Assembly (NCBI RefSeq): GCF_013407185.1
Contig: NZ_CP026995.1
Span: 1,385,913 to 1,449,912, forward strand
Length of the DNA stretch: 64,000 nt
Direction of reading: 5' to 3'
Source: Nitrosopumilus ureiphilus
Lineage (GTDB): Archaea > Thermoproteota > Nitrososphaeria > Nitrososphaerales > Nitrosopumilaceae
The notes beneath the pieces are model-generated. The model was not told where the DNA came from. It did not search any database and was given only the letters and a program-made list of their open reading frames with translations. The number at the start of each line of letters is the position of its first letter. Within the stretch, counting starts at the first letter, position 1. Of this stretch, positions 11,701 through 20,051 are shown piece by piece. The translations under genes were made by a program, and so were the position numbers.

Positions 11701-14700
11701 TAGAGTTAGTGAATTCCATGTTCTGATTATATGATTTATCATAAAGATCAAAGTTTTCAGAGGAAATAACGCTTGAAGATGGAATATATTCATTTTTCAA
11801 TCCTTTTGCCTCTAGTTTTTTAATATCTTCAGTATTAACAAGCCCCTCATTTTGAACAAGTGCAGGTTCATTAGCACGAACAGTGGCGTGTGGAATTACG
11901 TTAATTACACTAGTAGTTCGTGCCGGACCTGCAGCATTTATTGGAATGACTTTTAGTGCGTATGATTTTCCATTTTCAAGTCCGATTACAAGAAGTTCAG
12001 TAAGTGAGGAGAGATTGTCCCTGTTAAAAATAACATTTTGTGATGGCAGTGGAGTATCTATAGGAACTCCGTTTATCACAGTTCTCCTATCCACACGATA
12101 ATCAGTGATTGGGGAGCCATTGTCATTTGCAGGTTTGCCCCATGTAATCTTTACTTGTCTATCACCTGCAGTTGCACTAAGAGATGAATCCAACACGGGT
12201 CTGTCAAATACAGATATACTGACTGCAGATGTTGGCAGACTAGATCCAACAGTATTAACAGATCTTACTTTAAACTGGAAATTGACTCCTGTTTTTAGAT
12301 CAGTTATTGTTAAAGTAGGTGATGCACTCAATATGTTTTTCTTGGTCAAAAAGTCATCATCAGATATCTCTACAACATATGTTGTGATTGGGGAGCCACC
12401 GTTTGACGTAGGTGGATTCCAAGTTAGAGTAATTGCTGGATCTCCTCGTATTGCAACAAGATTGATTGGAATGCCAGGAGTTGTAGCAGGAGTTGCAGTG
12501 GCAATATTAGAGGGAGGACTTGGGCCAGCTATGTTTTCAGATACAACTCTAAACTTGTAAGATTTTCCAGTAACAAGTCCAGTAATTTTTATAGATGTAT
12601 CGATACTTGTGCCGTCATTAAACGTGTTCCAAGTGATGCCATCAGTACTAAACTGTGCAATATAATCAACGATTGGGCGTCCATTATCAGATGATGTCGT
12701 CCAAGACAATGTTGCATCGTTAGGACCACGTTTTGCGGCGAGGCCCACAGGCGAAGCAGGGATTGTGAACGGAGTTTCAGCAATTATAGCAGATGCATTA
12801 CCAGTTCCAAGGGAATTGACTGCAAATATGCGGAATGAGTATTCTTGACCGTTGGTCAGACCGGTGACAGTAGCAGAAGTATTTGCACTTGTGCCGTCCT
12901 CAAATGTTGTCCAGTTGGAGCCATCAGTACTAAACTGTACAACATAATCAGTAATTGCCAACTCGCCCGCATTTGGAGGAGTCCACGTTAGAGTAATCTC
13001 TGCATTATCAGCAGTGGTTAGAATATTGGTTGGAGGTTCTGGAACCGCAAGAGTAGTTGCACTTGCAGTACCTGAAGGAACTCCAACGCCGATAGGAGTT
13101 ATAGCAGATATTCTGTATGTGTATGTGATTCCAGCAGAAAGACCCACATCGCTGTAGGCAGTGTTTGCAGATCCAGTGTCTGCAACAAGAATTTCAAATG
13201 AAGCAGACCCGGTTTGTCTTTCAATTTGATATCCTGTTATCTCTGCACCTCCTGTTTCAACGGGTGCAGTCCATGACAATTCAATTTGTGTGGAAGAGAT
13301 AGCTTTAGCAGTTAATGCTGTAGGGAATGTGGACACTGTAACTGGGGATGCAATGACAACATTAGATGTAGTTCCCGTACCTGCAAAATTCACTGCAGAG
13401 ACCCTAAATGAGTACTGAACTCCGTTGGTCAGACCGGTGACAGTAGCAGACGTATTTGAACTTGTGCCGTCCTCAAACGTTGTCCAGTTGGAGCCGCCAT
13501 CAGAGGAAAAGTCTATGATGTAATCAGTGATTGGGGAGCCGCCGTTTGATGGTGCAGTCCAGGATAATGTAATCTGAGAATCTGCAGGTATAGTTGCAAT
13601 ACTTGTAGGAATGCCAGGGGTAGTTGCAGGAGTGACAGTAGTAGTATTAGAAACAGAACCTGTTCCGACAGAGTTTACTGCAGAGACACGGAATGAATAA
13701 GGAATACCGTTAGTCAGGTTAGGAACAGTTGCAGACGTAGCGGTGCTTGTTCCATCTGCAAATGTGTTCCATTTGACACCATCTTTGCTGAATTGTATGA
13801 TGTAATCAGTGATTGGGGAGCCGCCGTTTGATGGTGCAGTCCAGGATAGTGAGACCTGGGAGTTGCCGGGAGTAGATGAGAGGTTTGTTGGTGTGCCAGG
13901 TACTGTGGCAGGGGTTGCAGTGGTTATGTTAGATGGATTACCGGTTCCGACAGAGTTTACTGCAGAGACTCTAAATGAGTATGGCTGGCCGTTTGTCAGA
14001 CCGGTGACAGTAGCAGATGTAGTGGTGCTTGTTCCATCTGCAAAGGTTTCCCATGCAGAATTACCAAGACGATATTCAATGATATAATCCGTTATTTTGG
14101 AGCCGCCGTTGTCTGCTGGTGCCAACCATGTAACTGAAACTTGGGAGTTGCCACGGATTGCAGTAAGAGATGTAGGTGTGCCAGGTACTGTGGCAGGAGT
14201 TGTACCAACAGAATCAGATAGCAAGCCAATTCCTACGGAGTTTGCTGCCCGTACACGGAAGAAATAAGATTGGCCGTTAATGAGATTCTCCACAATAACT
14301 TCAGTAGCAGTTGCAGGGACGACTTCATCAGGATATAATATCCAAACAAAGTTATTCACACTATATTCTACCAGATAATCGTTTATTGGATCACCGCCAT
14401 TATTTGTTGGTGCAGTCCAACTTAGATTCACTTTTTGATCAGACAGTATTACTGAAAGATTAGTAGGTGCTATAGGTACTGTGGCAGGAGTTGTTGCAGA
14501 TATGTTTGAAGGTACGCTTTTTCCTACAGCATTAACTGCAGAAACACGGAATTGGTATTGTTGGCCGTTTGTCAGGTCGGTAACTGTTGCAGATGTTTTA
14601 GATGATATGCCATCATCAAAAATAAGCCAGTTTGTTCCATCAAGACTATACTCAATAACAAAGTCAGTTATGGTTGCACCACCGTTGTTTGATGTAAACC

Positions 14701-16006
14701 AAACCAAGTTTGCTTTTTCATTTCCTCTAGTTGCCAATAATTGTGTTGGGGCACCAGGTACTGTGGCAGGGGTTGCAGTGGCCAGATTAGATGGATTACC
14801 GGTTCCGACAGAGTTTACTGCAGAGACTCTAAATGAGTACTGTTGGCCGTTTGTTAGACCGGTGACAGTAGCAGATGTGGCAGTATTTATGCCATCAGCA
14901 AATGTTGTCCAGTTTATTTCGTCGATACTAAATTGGATTATGTAATCAGTGATTGCAAATCCGCCATCATCAGATGGAGTATTCCAAGATAGTGAGACTT
15001 GGGAGTTGCCACGGGTTGCAGTAAGAGATGTAGGTGAACTAGGAGGTGCAGATGGAGTAGCAGATGCCGTATTTGATACATTGCTTCTACCAACAGAGTT
15101 TTCGGCATATACACGGAATTGGTATTGTTGGCCATTGATAAGATCAGATATGTTCAAAGCAATTGTAGTACTTGTCAATGTAGTAAAGGTACCAAAATTA
15201 TCAGTAGAGTACTCTACCACATAATTGAGTATGGCAGAACCGCCATCATCAGTTGGTGCAGTCCAGGATAGTGAGACCTGGGAGTTGCCGGGAGTAGCTG
15301 AGAGGTTTGTTGGAGTGCCAGGTACTGTCAAGTCTTGCGTGTATTGAATATTAAGAAGCGGAGCTTGTGAGGATGAACCGTCATAAGATGCCGCAGTTCT
15401 GTGTCCAGTTCCAGTAACAACAAAGGTCACAGAGTTTCCAGAAGACCACCCATCACGGTTTACAATTTCCTGAACAACAGATGACATGTCGGGAGTCTTT
15501 TGGTCATCTCCAGATTCACCTACAGTATCCCATTCTACTGGAGACCAAGAAACAAAAGCTGAAGTTACCGCCCTGTCAGAAATGTCATTATCAACATTTG
15601 AAAAGGTTAATGAATCATCAGCAGCCTCTCCACGAATTTCTAAATTAGTTACATCATCATCTGTTTCATCCACAGTGAATTGAATGCCAGCACTGATTAT
15701 GGTTGCACCTTGGGGAATACTAATGTCGTTAAATCTAATACCAATAATTTGTTTATCACCATCATCTTCTGTTAGTTCCAGATCACTGCTGGTACGAGAC
15801 ATGTCACCGGAATTTCCTCCCTCGGCATCTTCTTCTGCATCATCTGATGATGCATTTACTCGAACAGAGACTTCAACAAAATTAGAAGAAAAAGGATCAG
15901 AAGATTGAGCACTAACTGAAATTGGACCTAAAGGTGGAACCAACAATAGAATAGCAAATAATAATATCAATAATTTACTAGAAAGCATGTTTTTGTTTTG
16001 GACCAA
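5783..16006 (-). CDS. Giant secreted multi-fibronectin-III surface protein (3407 aa)
   Basis: A Sec-type signal peptide occupies about residues 1-34 (hydrophobic LLILLFAILLLVPP, then SVSAQS). About 170 residues of jelly-roll-like sequence follow. Then come about 22 fibronectin type III domains, each opening P-x-x-P-x-x-L-x-A and carrying LSW, TGLTNGQQYSFRV-like and AVNSVG-like motifs. A non-FN3 linker separates domains 12 and 13, and another falls between 17 and 18. The last roughly 1000 residues are beta-rich repeats of another kind, with GxFxxxLxxxWxxGxYxxxxxY-type motifs resembling macroglobulin-like extension modules. No C-terminal membrane anchor or PEFG signal is visible, so attachment would be through other surface components. 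An adhesive or matrix role is inferred from architecture only. Confidence 0.85.
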   Translation of the reverse strand: MVQNKNMLSSKLLILLFAILLLVPPLGPISVSAQSSDPFSSNFVEVSVRVNASSDDAEEDAEGGNSGDMSRTSSDLELTEDDGDKQIIGIRFNDISIPQGATIISAGIQFTVDETDDDVTNLEIRGEAADDSLTFSNVDNDISDRAVTSAFVSWSPVEWDTVGESGDDQKTPDMSSVVQEIVNRDGWSSGNSVTFVVTGTGHRTAASYDGSSSQAPLLNIQYTQDLTVPGTPTNLSATPGNSQVSLSWTAPTDDGGSAILNYVVEYSTDNFGTFTTLTSTTIALNISDLINGQQYQFRVYAENSVGRSNVSNTASATPSAPPSSPTSLTATRGNSQVSLSWNTPSDDGGFAITDYIIQFSIDEINWTTFADGINTATSATVTGLTNGQQYSFRVSAVNSVGTGNPSNLATATPATVPGAPTQLLATRGNEKANLVWFTSNNGGATITDFVIEYSLDGTNWLIFDDGISSKTSATVTDLTNGQQYQFRVSAVNAVGKSVPSNISATTPATVPIAPTNLSVILSDQKVNLSWTAPTNNGGDPINDYLVEYSVNNFVWILYPDEVVPATATEVIVENLINGQSYFFRVRAANSVGIGLLSDSVGTTPATVPGTPTSLTAIRGNSQVSVTWLAPADNGGSKITDYIIEYRLGNSAWETFADGTSTTTSATVTGLTNGQPYSFRVSAVNSVGTGNPSNITTATPATVPGTPTNLSSTPGNSQVSLSWTAPSNGGSPITDYIIQFSKDGVKWNTFADGTSTATSATVPNLTNGIPYSFRVSAVNSVGTGSVSNTTTVTPATTPGIPTSIATIPADSQITLSWTAPSNGGSPITDYIIDFSSDGGSNWTTFEDGTSSNTSATVTGLTNGVQYSFRVSAVNFAGTGTTSNVVIASPVTVSTFPTALTAKAISSTQIELSWTAPVETGGAEITGYQIERQTGSASFEILVADTGSANTAYSDVGLSAGITYTYRISAITPIGVGVPSGTASATTLAVPEPPTNILTTADNAEITLTWTPPNAGELAITDYVVQFSTDGSNWTTFEDGTSANTSATVTGLTNGQEYSFRIFAVNSLGTGNASAIIAETPFTIPASPVGLAAKRGPNDATLSWTTSSDNGRPIVDYIAQFSTDGITWNTFNDGTSIDTSIKITGLVTGKSYKFRVVSENIAGPSPPSNIATATPATTPGIPINLVAIRGDPAITLTWNPPTSNGGSPITTYVVEISDDDFLTKKNILSASPTLTITDLKTGVNFQFKVRSVNTVGSSLPTSAVSISVFDRPVLDSSLSATAGDRQVKITWGKPANDNGSPITDYRVDRRTVINGVPIDTPLPSQNVIFNRDNLSSLTELLVIGLENGKSYALKVIPINAAGPARTTSVINVIPHATVRANEPALVQNEGLVNTEDIKKLEAKGLKNEYIPSSSVISSENFDLYDKSYNQNMEFTNSTTLESVDRPKDLVSEFAVQKYTPPTELQSGVVWSVPPAIIGLDDAFEITSPTTFVPSPPTNLLTTSGTSGVIPLSWSEPSDNGNAVITGYLIEYAIDGNWFTVSPISDTTSFIIPDLVNGQEYRIRVSAINSAGVSAPSVVSVATPYTVPKIPVDVTITPGNSQVLLSWTAPSSNGGSPITDYIIDYSSDGGSNWTTFEDGTSTDTSATVTGLTNGVQYSFRVSAVNSAGSGAVSVTASDTPFAISTKPYGLSATAISSTRIDLNWQKPDDTGGLEIIGYRVDRNISGGFFDTINENTGNADTTYVDADLSAGVDYSYKVYAITTAGTSQPSGTTSARTFDVPSPPSKLSVSASIDCLQLSWNLPENDGNQPITGYKIDRKSPTTSFETIVDDTKNTSTIYCDGGLVAGTTYTYIVYAINAVGVSGASDIASGTAIGSPSAPLSLSAEVRKNKVQLTWVAPFNNGGSPITDYIVQYKQKSDSSWSTFNDGVGTSTSTVVTELQNNISYSFRIFAVNNIGTGLASTVVTATPSTPGSTAAYNIESIPSGLDVFLPHNAGDTLDNGGKISGVKIKPNETLDSLFMTSTFLKNPPSGVTPSADMYLKFELDFITQTETSATVPQRVINLSATSPQASQVNLSWSAPADGGASITGYKIETSTDQQTWNIVLANTKSPSTNYIDTGKNNGITHYYRVSAINDKGTGLPSLPSSTTPIDVPSAPLNVITTPDNSQVSLSWTAPADNGGSPITDYLIHFSLDRDSWIPFNDGVNTATSTVIPNLTNGQEYTFRIFAVNRAGTTNHSNLVSEIPLSVADRPTSLIATPTSSSEINLSWNAPTETGGSQITGYVIEQRIGDDPEWIVLVNDTNSTETTYSDSDLFAGATYFYRVSSITAAGSSSPSVAAQATTYSVPDAPVRLSVNTLDARISLSWFTPSDDGGLPIIDYIVEYSTNGGTTWKPWVRGQSTNTSTTLFGSAIQHGVTYDLRVSAANSLGSGPPSNVVQATPLTVPTSPRSLSAATPGLGEIILSWTAPSSNGGSPITDYKIRYSDDDGASFTLFSDGVGTATTATVTGLTDGVTYVFTVSAVNSVGQGSATISSPVESGSTETGSTEGLFESIEIAVTMGPIENSVHPVIPANSKNPNIVCPDIQIFFIDDDNETVFEGISVIRDPAGDTASLCAYVVTLQHFSVYGIKPVVRTSSSSDAISTGLGSGNVPLPPNITGMSMYSFEEPTINENGQLVFRKLGSYVPLETFDDTKPTVSLLANESSQFALRIVDPNGPNFTSHVGLYMNLHGGIDKSQSDTYITWQKGDIVVIEDAQGFMKDVDVTTRHEGNVLWVLFNVDFVKPMDVSDILIDVWNEHKASSTKIARNVLQVVDVIPDLVQLEAGSDDVLQSTKFYVVESVDRNCDNCAAPFDIEINKNSIVWKNASPDIRTVISGDQIKGFDGNFKSSFILKDNSYSTKFSKSGYYTYYDILDDNFAGTMIVDLGSAPITDSRLFETPSMPFGYVPARIIASSEKGTLNADFTTDGVIELFGKIHNVNTRQVVLLDISKPDSSVETLKITSTDEGQYGLVMDISESWKPGLYTITATTHEQLGILYMLFDGKNIVPKFTTVISDIESRSVIDDVALSPLHLKHVESLSKGGKLLEIEGSLDLDFNRVDLYLETPDGVVENHGALLNSKNYYWVPITKSEWAPGDYEVTLAVQGNKILSESFSVSEPVISKTDLELAFESERLSRPISAITTSIESEITLPRFDVDVRHNEVSTSSDIGEFNVNIPDINVLRDSMFFSGKVNPLEKQRGFVDISLTRPNGEIDLLTTPITRNGNFETQLLESWQTGEYLIDAEYGGNTIGSVVFYLGETAEKIQSELCDGDNCSSITPKSKVIESKVFATVDWYNPIIVDISGIISDFDSGGKIEILIIKPDNTVAKLKITPSATGEFNVPALYNERWTDGTYTVVVLYQGHELSRDTFSR
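8570..15320 (-). repeat. DNA-level FN3 module repeats inside the giant gene
   Basis: Within the giant gene the FN3-coding modules recur about every 280-300 bases and share long near-identical stretches. The segment CAGTGATTGGGGAGCC (plus-strand reading) appears near 9459, 10290, 11158, 12105, 13526 and 13808. A segment reading CAGACCGGTGACAGTAGC recurs near 11062, 12856, 13430, 14008 and 14854. Conservation at the nucleotide level, including synonymous positions, shows recent duplication or gene conversion among modules. Confidence 0.8.
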
Positions 16007-16168
16007 GTATTGTCATAATCGTATTTAAATTATTAAATCAAGTCCGAATATTCCAAAAGTGGGATTACGACATCAATATATAACATAGTTAGGAGATCGT
16101 GAGATTTGATAAAAAAATTATGTTTTTGATCGCATAATCATGGATTAAAAGTAATAATTGAAAAACAA

Positions 16169-17317
16169 TTAGTCAATTGTAAAAACATGACCTCTTATTC
16201 TATCTCTAGATTCAAAAGCTTCATCGATCGTTTTAGCAGTAGGTTCAATTACCCAGACATTTTTCCCATTATCTATCACCAAAACAACATGATTGATTTT
16301 CTGGGGTAAAGATATGTTGTCAGAATCAAAATATAGGAATTTAACTTGCCAGTCTTTTCCTGCTGTTGATGATTTTATCATGTCTGCAAATAAAATGGCT
16401 AAATCTTCATTATCACCCTCACCTTTAGAAAACGTATCAAGTGGTTTCTTAGGATCATTTTGCATTTCAAATGAAGTTACATGAAACTGAGATACGACAA
16501 ACCACACTTCAAAAATAAATTCATCATCAGAACCAACGTTACCATATAATTCATTCATCACTTTAGACATACTGCCTACGACAAATTTTGACAGGTCTCT
16601 TACTTGAACAGTACCGCTTGCAATATCAATCGGAATTACATCTTGTGACTCAGGTAGTTTTATCACCTCGTCAATGAATTGAGAAGTAACCTTAGAGAAG
16701 GAATAATTATTATTTTTAGAATCAAGAAAACTCCAAGAGATGATTTCATCAGTCATTTCAACAACAGGGGGTTTAGACAAAGTTGGCGTAACGATCTCCT
16801 GTTCAAAACCAGAAAGTTGTTCAAAAATTGAATCCATATCAGTTTGATTTTGAGATGTTTCAAGTTCCAATAATTTTTTTTCTAATTCTTCAATCTGCAA
16901 TAATTGTTCAGGAGTTGAAGATGAAGCAGCAGTTGTTTTAAAAACATCCATTTGATCTTCAAGTTTTTTAAGTTCAAACTCCAATTGTTCTGTTCTTTCA
17001 TCAGATGATTTTTTTAATTCATTAATAACCTGGGTTTGATTCTGAAGACTTAAAAGTTGTTGATTTAATTCAGATTTTTGTCGTTCTACTTCAGTAGCTT
17101 TTTGTGCATATTGTTGGGCCTGCATTTGTAAACTTCGATTTTCTTCTAATATGGCACTTGTTTTTTCTAAAAATATTTCAGTATCAGACCCTCCAAAAGA
17201 AATAGCAGAATATGTAGGAAGTATTTTTTTATCAAGAGTATCTTCGTTTAGAAAAGTAACCAGCAATATACCAACCACAATAGGGACTACTGCCAAAAAT
17301 AAAATTTTATTACTCAC
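16169..17317 (-). CDS. Membrane-anchored coiled-coil protein with degenerate transglutaminase-like domain
   Basis: This 382-residue protein has an N-terminal membrane segment (about residues 5-24), a Gln/Leu/Glu-rich coiled coil (about 50-160), and a globular C-terminal half. That half resembles bacterial transglutaminase-like cysteine peptidases: a GEGDNEDLAILFADM helix corresponds to GDCEDxA, followed by NHVVLVI and VWVIEPT strands. The nucleophilic Cys position is Asn (about N303), the His is kept (about H343), and the usual Asp is Glu (about E358). It is therefore probably non-catalytic. The C-terminal half should lie outside the membrane. It lies 41 bases after the coiled-coil gene and 162 bases before the giant gene. 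Confidence 0.65.
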   Translation of the reverse strand: MSNKILFLAVVPIVVGILLVTFLNEDTLDKKILPTYSAISFGGSDTEIFLEKTSAILEENRSLQMQAQQYAQKATEVERQKSELNQQLLSLQNQTQVINELKKSSDERTEQLEFELKKLEDQMDVFKTTAASSSTPEQLLQIEELEKKLLELETSQNQTDMDSIFEQLSGFEQEIVTPTLSKPPVVEMTDEIISWSFLDSKNNNYSFSKVTSQFIDEVIKLPESQDVIPIDIASGTVQVRDLSKFVVGSMSKVMNELYGNVGSDDEFIFEVWFVVSQFHVTSFEMQNDPKKPLDTFSKGEGDNEDLAILFADMIKSSTAGKDWQVKFLYFDSDNISLPQKINHVVLVIDNGKNVWVIEPTAKTIDEAFESRDRIRGHVFTID

Positions 17318-17358
17318 AAATATTCAGAAAACAATTCCAATATATGGACTTTAATATG

Positions 17359-19965
17359 TTATTTTGGGATTTCATCCAAAAGACGCTGTAATTTTTTGCT
17401 TAGGTTTTCTAGTGTATCAAGTATTTCTGTAGAAATGGGTTTTTCTGCATATTCAGTAACCAATGAAAATAATTGTGCTTCAAGTTGTTTGATTTCTTCT
17501 TGTATTTCCTCTGAGCTTTTACTAACATGTGATCGTAATTCCCCTTGAGTTTTGAGTAGGTTCTGTATTTGTTGTTTCTCTCGTTTAATTTGATCTAATA
17601 ATTTTGCTTCTTCTTGACCAAGGTTAATAATTCTGGATTCATGCTCCACACGGATTTTTTCTAATTCTGTCTTTTGAAGTTCAAGTGATGATGCCAAAGA
17701 TGTTTGCTCAAATTCTCTCTCTTTAGCTATTTGGATTTCGTTTTCTAATTCCTGTTTCTTTTTGAATGCTCGTTGTTCAGCCAATTCTCTAGTATGATTA
17801 AGCTTTGTTAATTCTTCTTCAAGTGTTTTGATTTGCTTAGCAAGAACAGGAGAGATTAGCAAAGCCTTCTTTTCTGCTGCTTCTCTCTGCTCCATAAGTT
17901 CGAGTAATTTGGCCTGTTGATTACGTAAAGTACTGTTGATTTCATCTTTTGCTACTGCTTCTCTTAGTTGTGCTTCAAGTAGTTTGTCAGTGTGGTAGAT
18001 GTCATCTGAGGATTCAAGAGGTTGTTTTATTTCAGATTTCAGTAATTTAGATAAGAATGAGTGCTTCTTGTCCTTTACAGATTTTTCTATTGATTCAGAT
18101 TTTAGCATGGAGGAGTCTTGTGACTTTAGAGATTCAAGCTGGGTATGCATTGACTGCACCTGTTTTTCCAGTGCGGTTTTTTCAGATTCTGCCTTTGCTC
18201 TTGTCTCATCGTATTTTTGGGTAATTTGTGCAAGCTCTGCAGACTTTGTTTGCAGCTGTGCCTCTAGCATGGAGGAGTCTTGTGACTTTAGAGATTCAAG
18301 CTGGGTATGCATTGATTGTACTTTCTCTTCCAGTGCGGTTTTTTCAGATTCTGCCTTTGCTCTTGTCTCATCGTATTCTTTGGCAATTTGTGCAAGCTCT
18401 GCAGACTTTGTTTGCAGCTGTGCCTCTAGCATGGAGGAGTCTTGTGACTTTAGAGATTCAAGCTGGGTATGCATTGATTGTACTTTCTCTTCCAGTGCGG
18501 TTTTTTCAGATTCTGCCTTTGCTCTTGTCTCATCGTATTCTTTGGCAATTTGTGCAAGCTCTGCAGACTTTGTTTGCAGCTGTGCCTCTAGCATGGAGGA
18601 GTCTTGTGACTTTAGAGATTCAAGCTGGGTATGCATTGATTGTACTTTCTCTTCCAGTGCGGCTTTTTCAGATTCTGCCTTTGCTCTTGTCTCATCGTAT
18701 TCTTTGGCAATTTGTGCAAGCTCTGCAGATTTGTGTTTATAATCTTCAACTAACATGTTTAGTTCAGCGTTTTTGTCCTGTTGTCCAACATCTAATACAG
18801 ATGAATTGTCTGACAGTCTTAGACTTTCAAGATGTGCTTGTTGTGATTTTATCTCAGCCTCAAGTGTAGCCTTCTCGTTTAAGAAGTTTTTTTCAAGTTG
18901 TTGGGTTTCAGAGGACATTGACTTCATCTCAGATTGTAATGTGTTTACTTTTTCTTCAAGTGTGAGCTTTTCAGATGCGGTTTTATTTAGAAGTGTTTCA
19001 TAATCGCTTGCCAGCTGTTCAAGTTCTGCTTCTTGTGCACGAATTTGTTCTTCTAGTCGGACTTTTTCCAAATTATCTTGTTCAGTACGATTTTTGTTCT
19101 TCAGTAAATCTCGCTCAACGATTAATTTTTCAAGATCCGTTTGTTGTGATGCAATTTTTTCTTCCAGTTTTGCTTTTTCCAGTTTTGTTTGTTCTAAAAG
19201 CATCTTGCGTTGTGATTCATCTCGATCATTGACCAGTTCTTCAATTGCAGTTTGTTGTAGTTTGATCTGCTCTTCCAATCTTGCTTTTTCTAGTGACGCT
19301 CGTTTGGAAGCAATTTCATAATCGCGAGATTTTTGTTTTAGTTCTTCTTGCTGTTGCTGGATTTGTTCCTCAAGGTTTGCATGTTCAATTATTTTGTCAG
19401 TTTGAGTGGATTCTGTTTTTGTAGAATCTTTTTCCTTAGATAGTTTTTCCAGTTCTTTCTGCTGTTGAAATATTTTTTCTTCAAGTTCAATCTTCTCTTG
19501 CATGTAACCTTTTTTTGAATCATCATAGGTTTTTTTGAGAGACTCCAGTTCTGCCCGCTTTGATTTTAATTGTTCAGAAAAAGAATCAGAAGAAGATGCA
19601 TCTTGGCTTACCTGTTTGGAATAATATGACTTTGAAGTTTGTTCAAGAAAATTTTTATCAGAAGTGTGTAGTGGTTTTTCTTGTTGTATGGAATGAAGAA
19701 TATATCGAAGTCGGTCAGTATCTCCAAATCCCTGTTCGATTAATTTTGAGATCAAATCAGCATATTTTTGTGAATTAACTTCAGAATCAGATAATTCAGA
19801 TTCCTGTTCTAACTTATTTTGTATGTATGCCCAATCAGAATAAGCCAGAGGAGCATCTTTTTTCAAAGAGGATAAAATATTCTCTAACTTACCAGTATCA
19901 TCATCACTGGTGGCAATCAGAGATTCTATCTTTTCAATTAGTTCCCTACTAGTCAAATGCTCCAT
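17359..19965 (-). CDS. Long cytoplasmic coiled-coil protein (868 aa)
   Basis: Residues 120-860 are almost continuous heptad-type coiled coil rich in Glu, Lys, Gln and Leu, without signal peptide or membrane segment, so it is predicted to be a cytoplasmic fibrous protein. The N-terminal 110 residues contain two copies of a helical motif of about 45 residues (roughly 8-52 and 68-112), with shared features GD/DD, LxxILxSLxxxxPLxxSDxxY. Residues about 415-620 are four near-identical 54-residue repeats containing KSAELAQIAKEYDETRAK. SMC- or filament-like roles are possible, but no ATPase motif is present. Confidence 0.7.
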   Translation of the reverse strand: MEHLTSRELIEKIESLIATSDDDTGKLENILSSLKKDAPLAYSDWAYIQNKLEQESELSDSEVNSQKYADLISKLIEQGFGDTDRLRYILHSIQQEKPLHTSDKNFLEQTSKSYYSKQVSQDASSSDSFSEQLKSKRAELESLKKTYDDSKKGYMQEKIELEEKIFQQQKELEKLSKEKDSTKTESTQTDKIIEHANLEEQIQQQQEELKQKSRDYEIASKRASLEKARLEEQIKLQQTAIEELVNDRDESQRKMLLEQTKLEKAKLEEKIASQQTDLEKLIVERDLLKNKNRTEQDNLEKVRLEEQIRAQEAELEQLASDYETLLNKTASEKLTLEEKVNTLQSEMKSMSSETQQLEKNFLNEKATLEAEIKSQQAHLESLRLSDNSSVLDVGQQDKNAELNMLVEDYKHKSAELAQIAKEYDETRAKAESEKAALEEKVQSMHTQLESLKSQDSSMLEAQLQTKSAELAQIAKEYDETRAKAESEKTALEEKVQSMHTQLESLKSQDSSMLEAQLQTKSAELAQIAKEYDETRAKAESEKTALEEKVQSMHTQLESLKSQDSSMLEAQLQTKSAELAQITQKYDETRAKAESEKTALEKQVQSMHTQLESLKSQDSSMLKSESIEKSVKDKKHSFLSKLLKSEIKQPLESSDDIYHTDKLLEAQLREAVAKDEINSTLRNQQAKLLELMEQREAAEKKALLISPVLAKQIKTLEEELTKLNHTRELAEQRAFKKKQELENEIQIAKEREFEQTSLASSLELQKTELEKIRVEHESRIINLGQEEAKLLDQIKREKQQIQNLLKTQGELRSHVSKSSEEIQEEIKQLEAQLFSLVTEYAEKPISTEILDTLENLSKKLQRLLDEIPK
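18104..18751 (-). repeat. Four tandem 162-bp coding repeats
   Basis: The motif AGCATGGAGGAGTCTTGTGA (plus-strand reading) occurs at 18104, 18266, 18428 and 18590, exactly 162 bases apart. Each unit encodes 54 residues and the middle units are nearly identical at nucleotide level. Fifty-four is not a multiple of seven, so the heptad register must contain skips within each unit. The repeats also create long but meaningless open frames on the opposite strand. Confidence 0.9.
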
Positions 19966-20051
19966 TAGGATCGATCCATCTCATTTACCGATATTAACAC
20001 GAAATGTATTAAAAAAACGATCCATTCTGATCGCTTTTGTATACCTCGAGC

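Noticed and set aside
18104-18751. Regular tandem repeats considered as a CRISPR array
   Set aside because: Units are 162 bp, contiguous without unique spacers, and lie in a long coding frame; there are no cas genes nearby.
17999-18869. Two long plus-strand open frames with repeated sequence opposite the coiled-coil gene
   Set aside because: They mirror the four 162-bp repeats of the minus-strand gene. Their translations are low-complexity (Ser/Cys/Phe or Leu-rich) and no start signal supports them.
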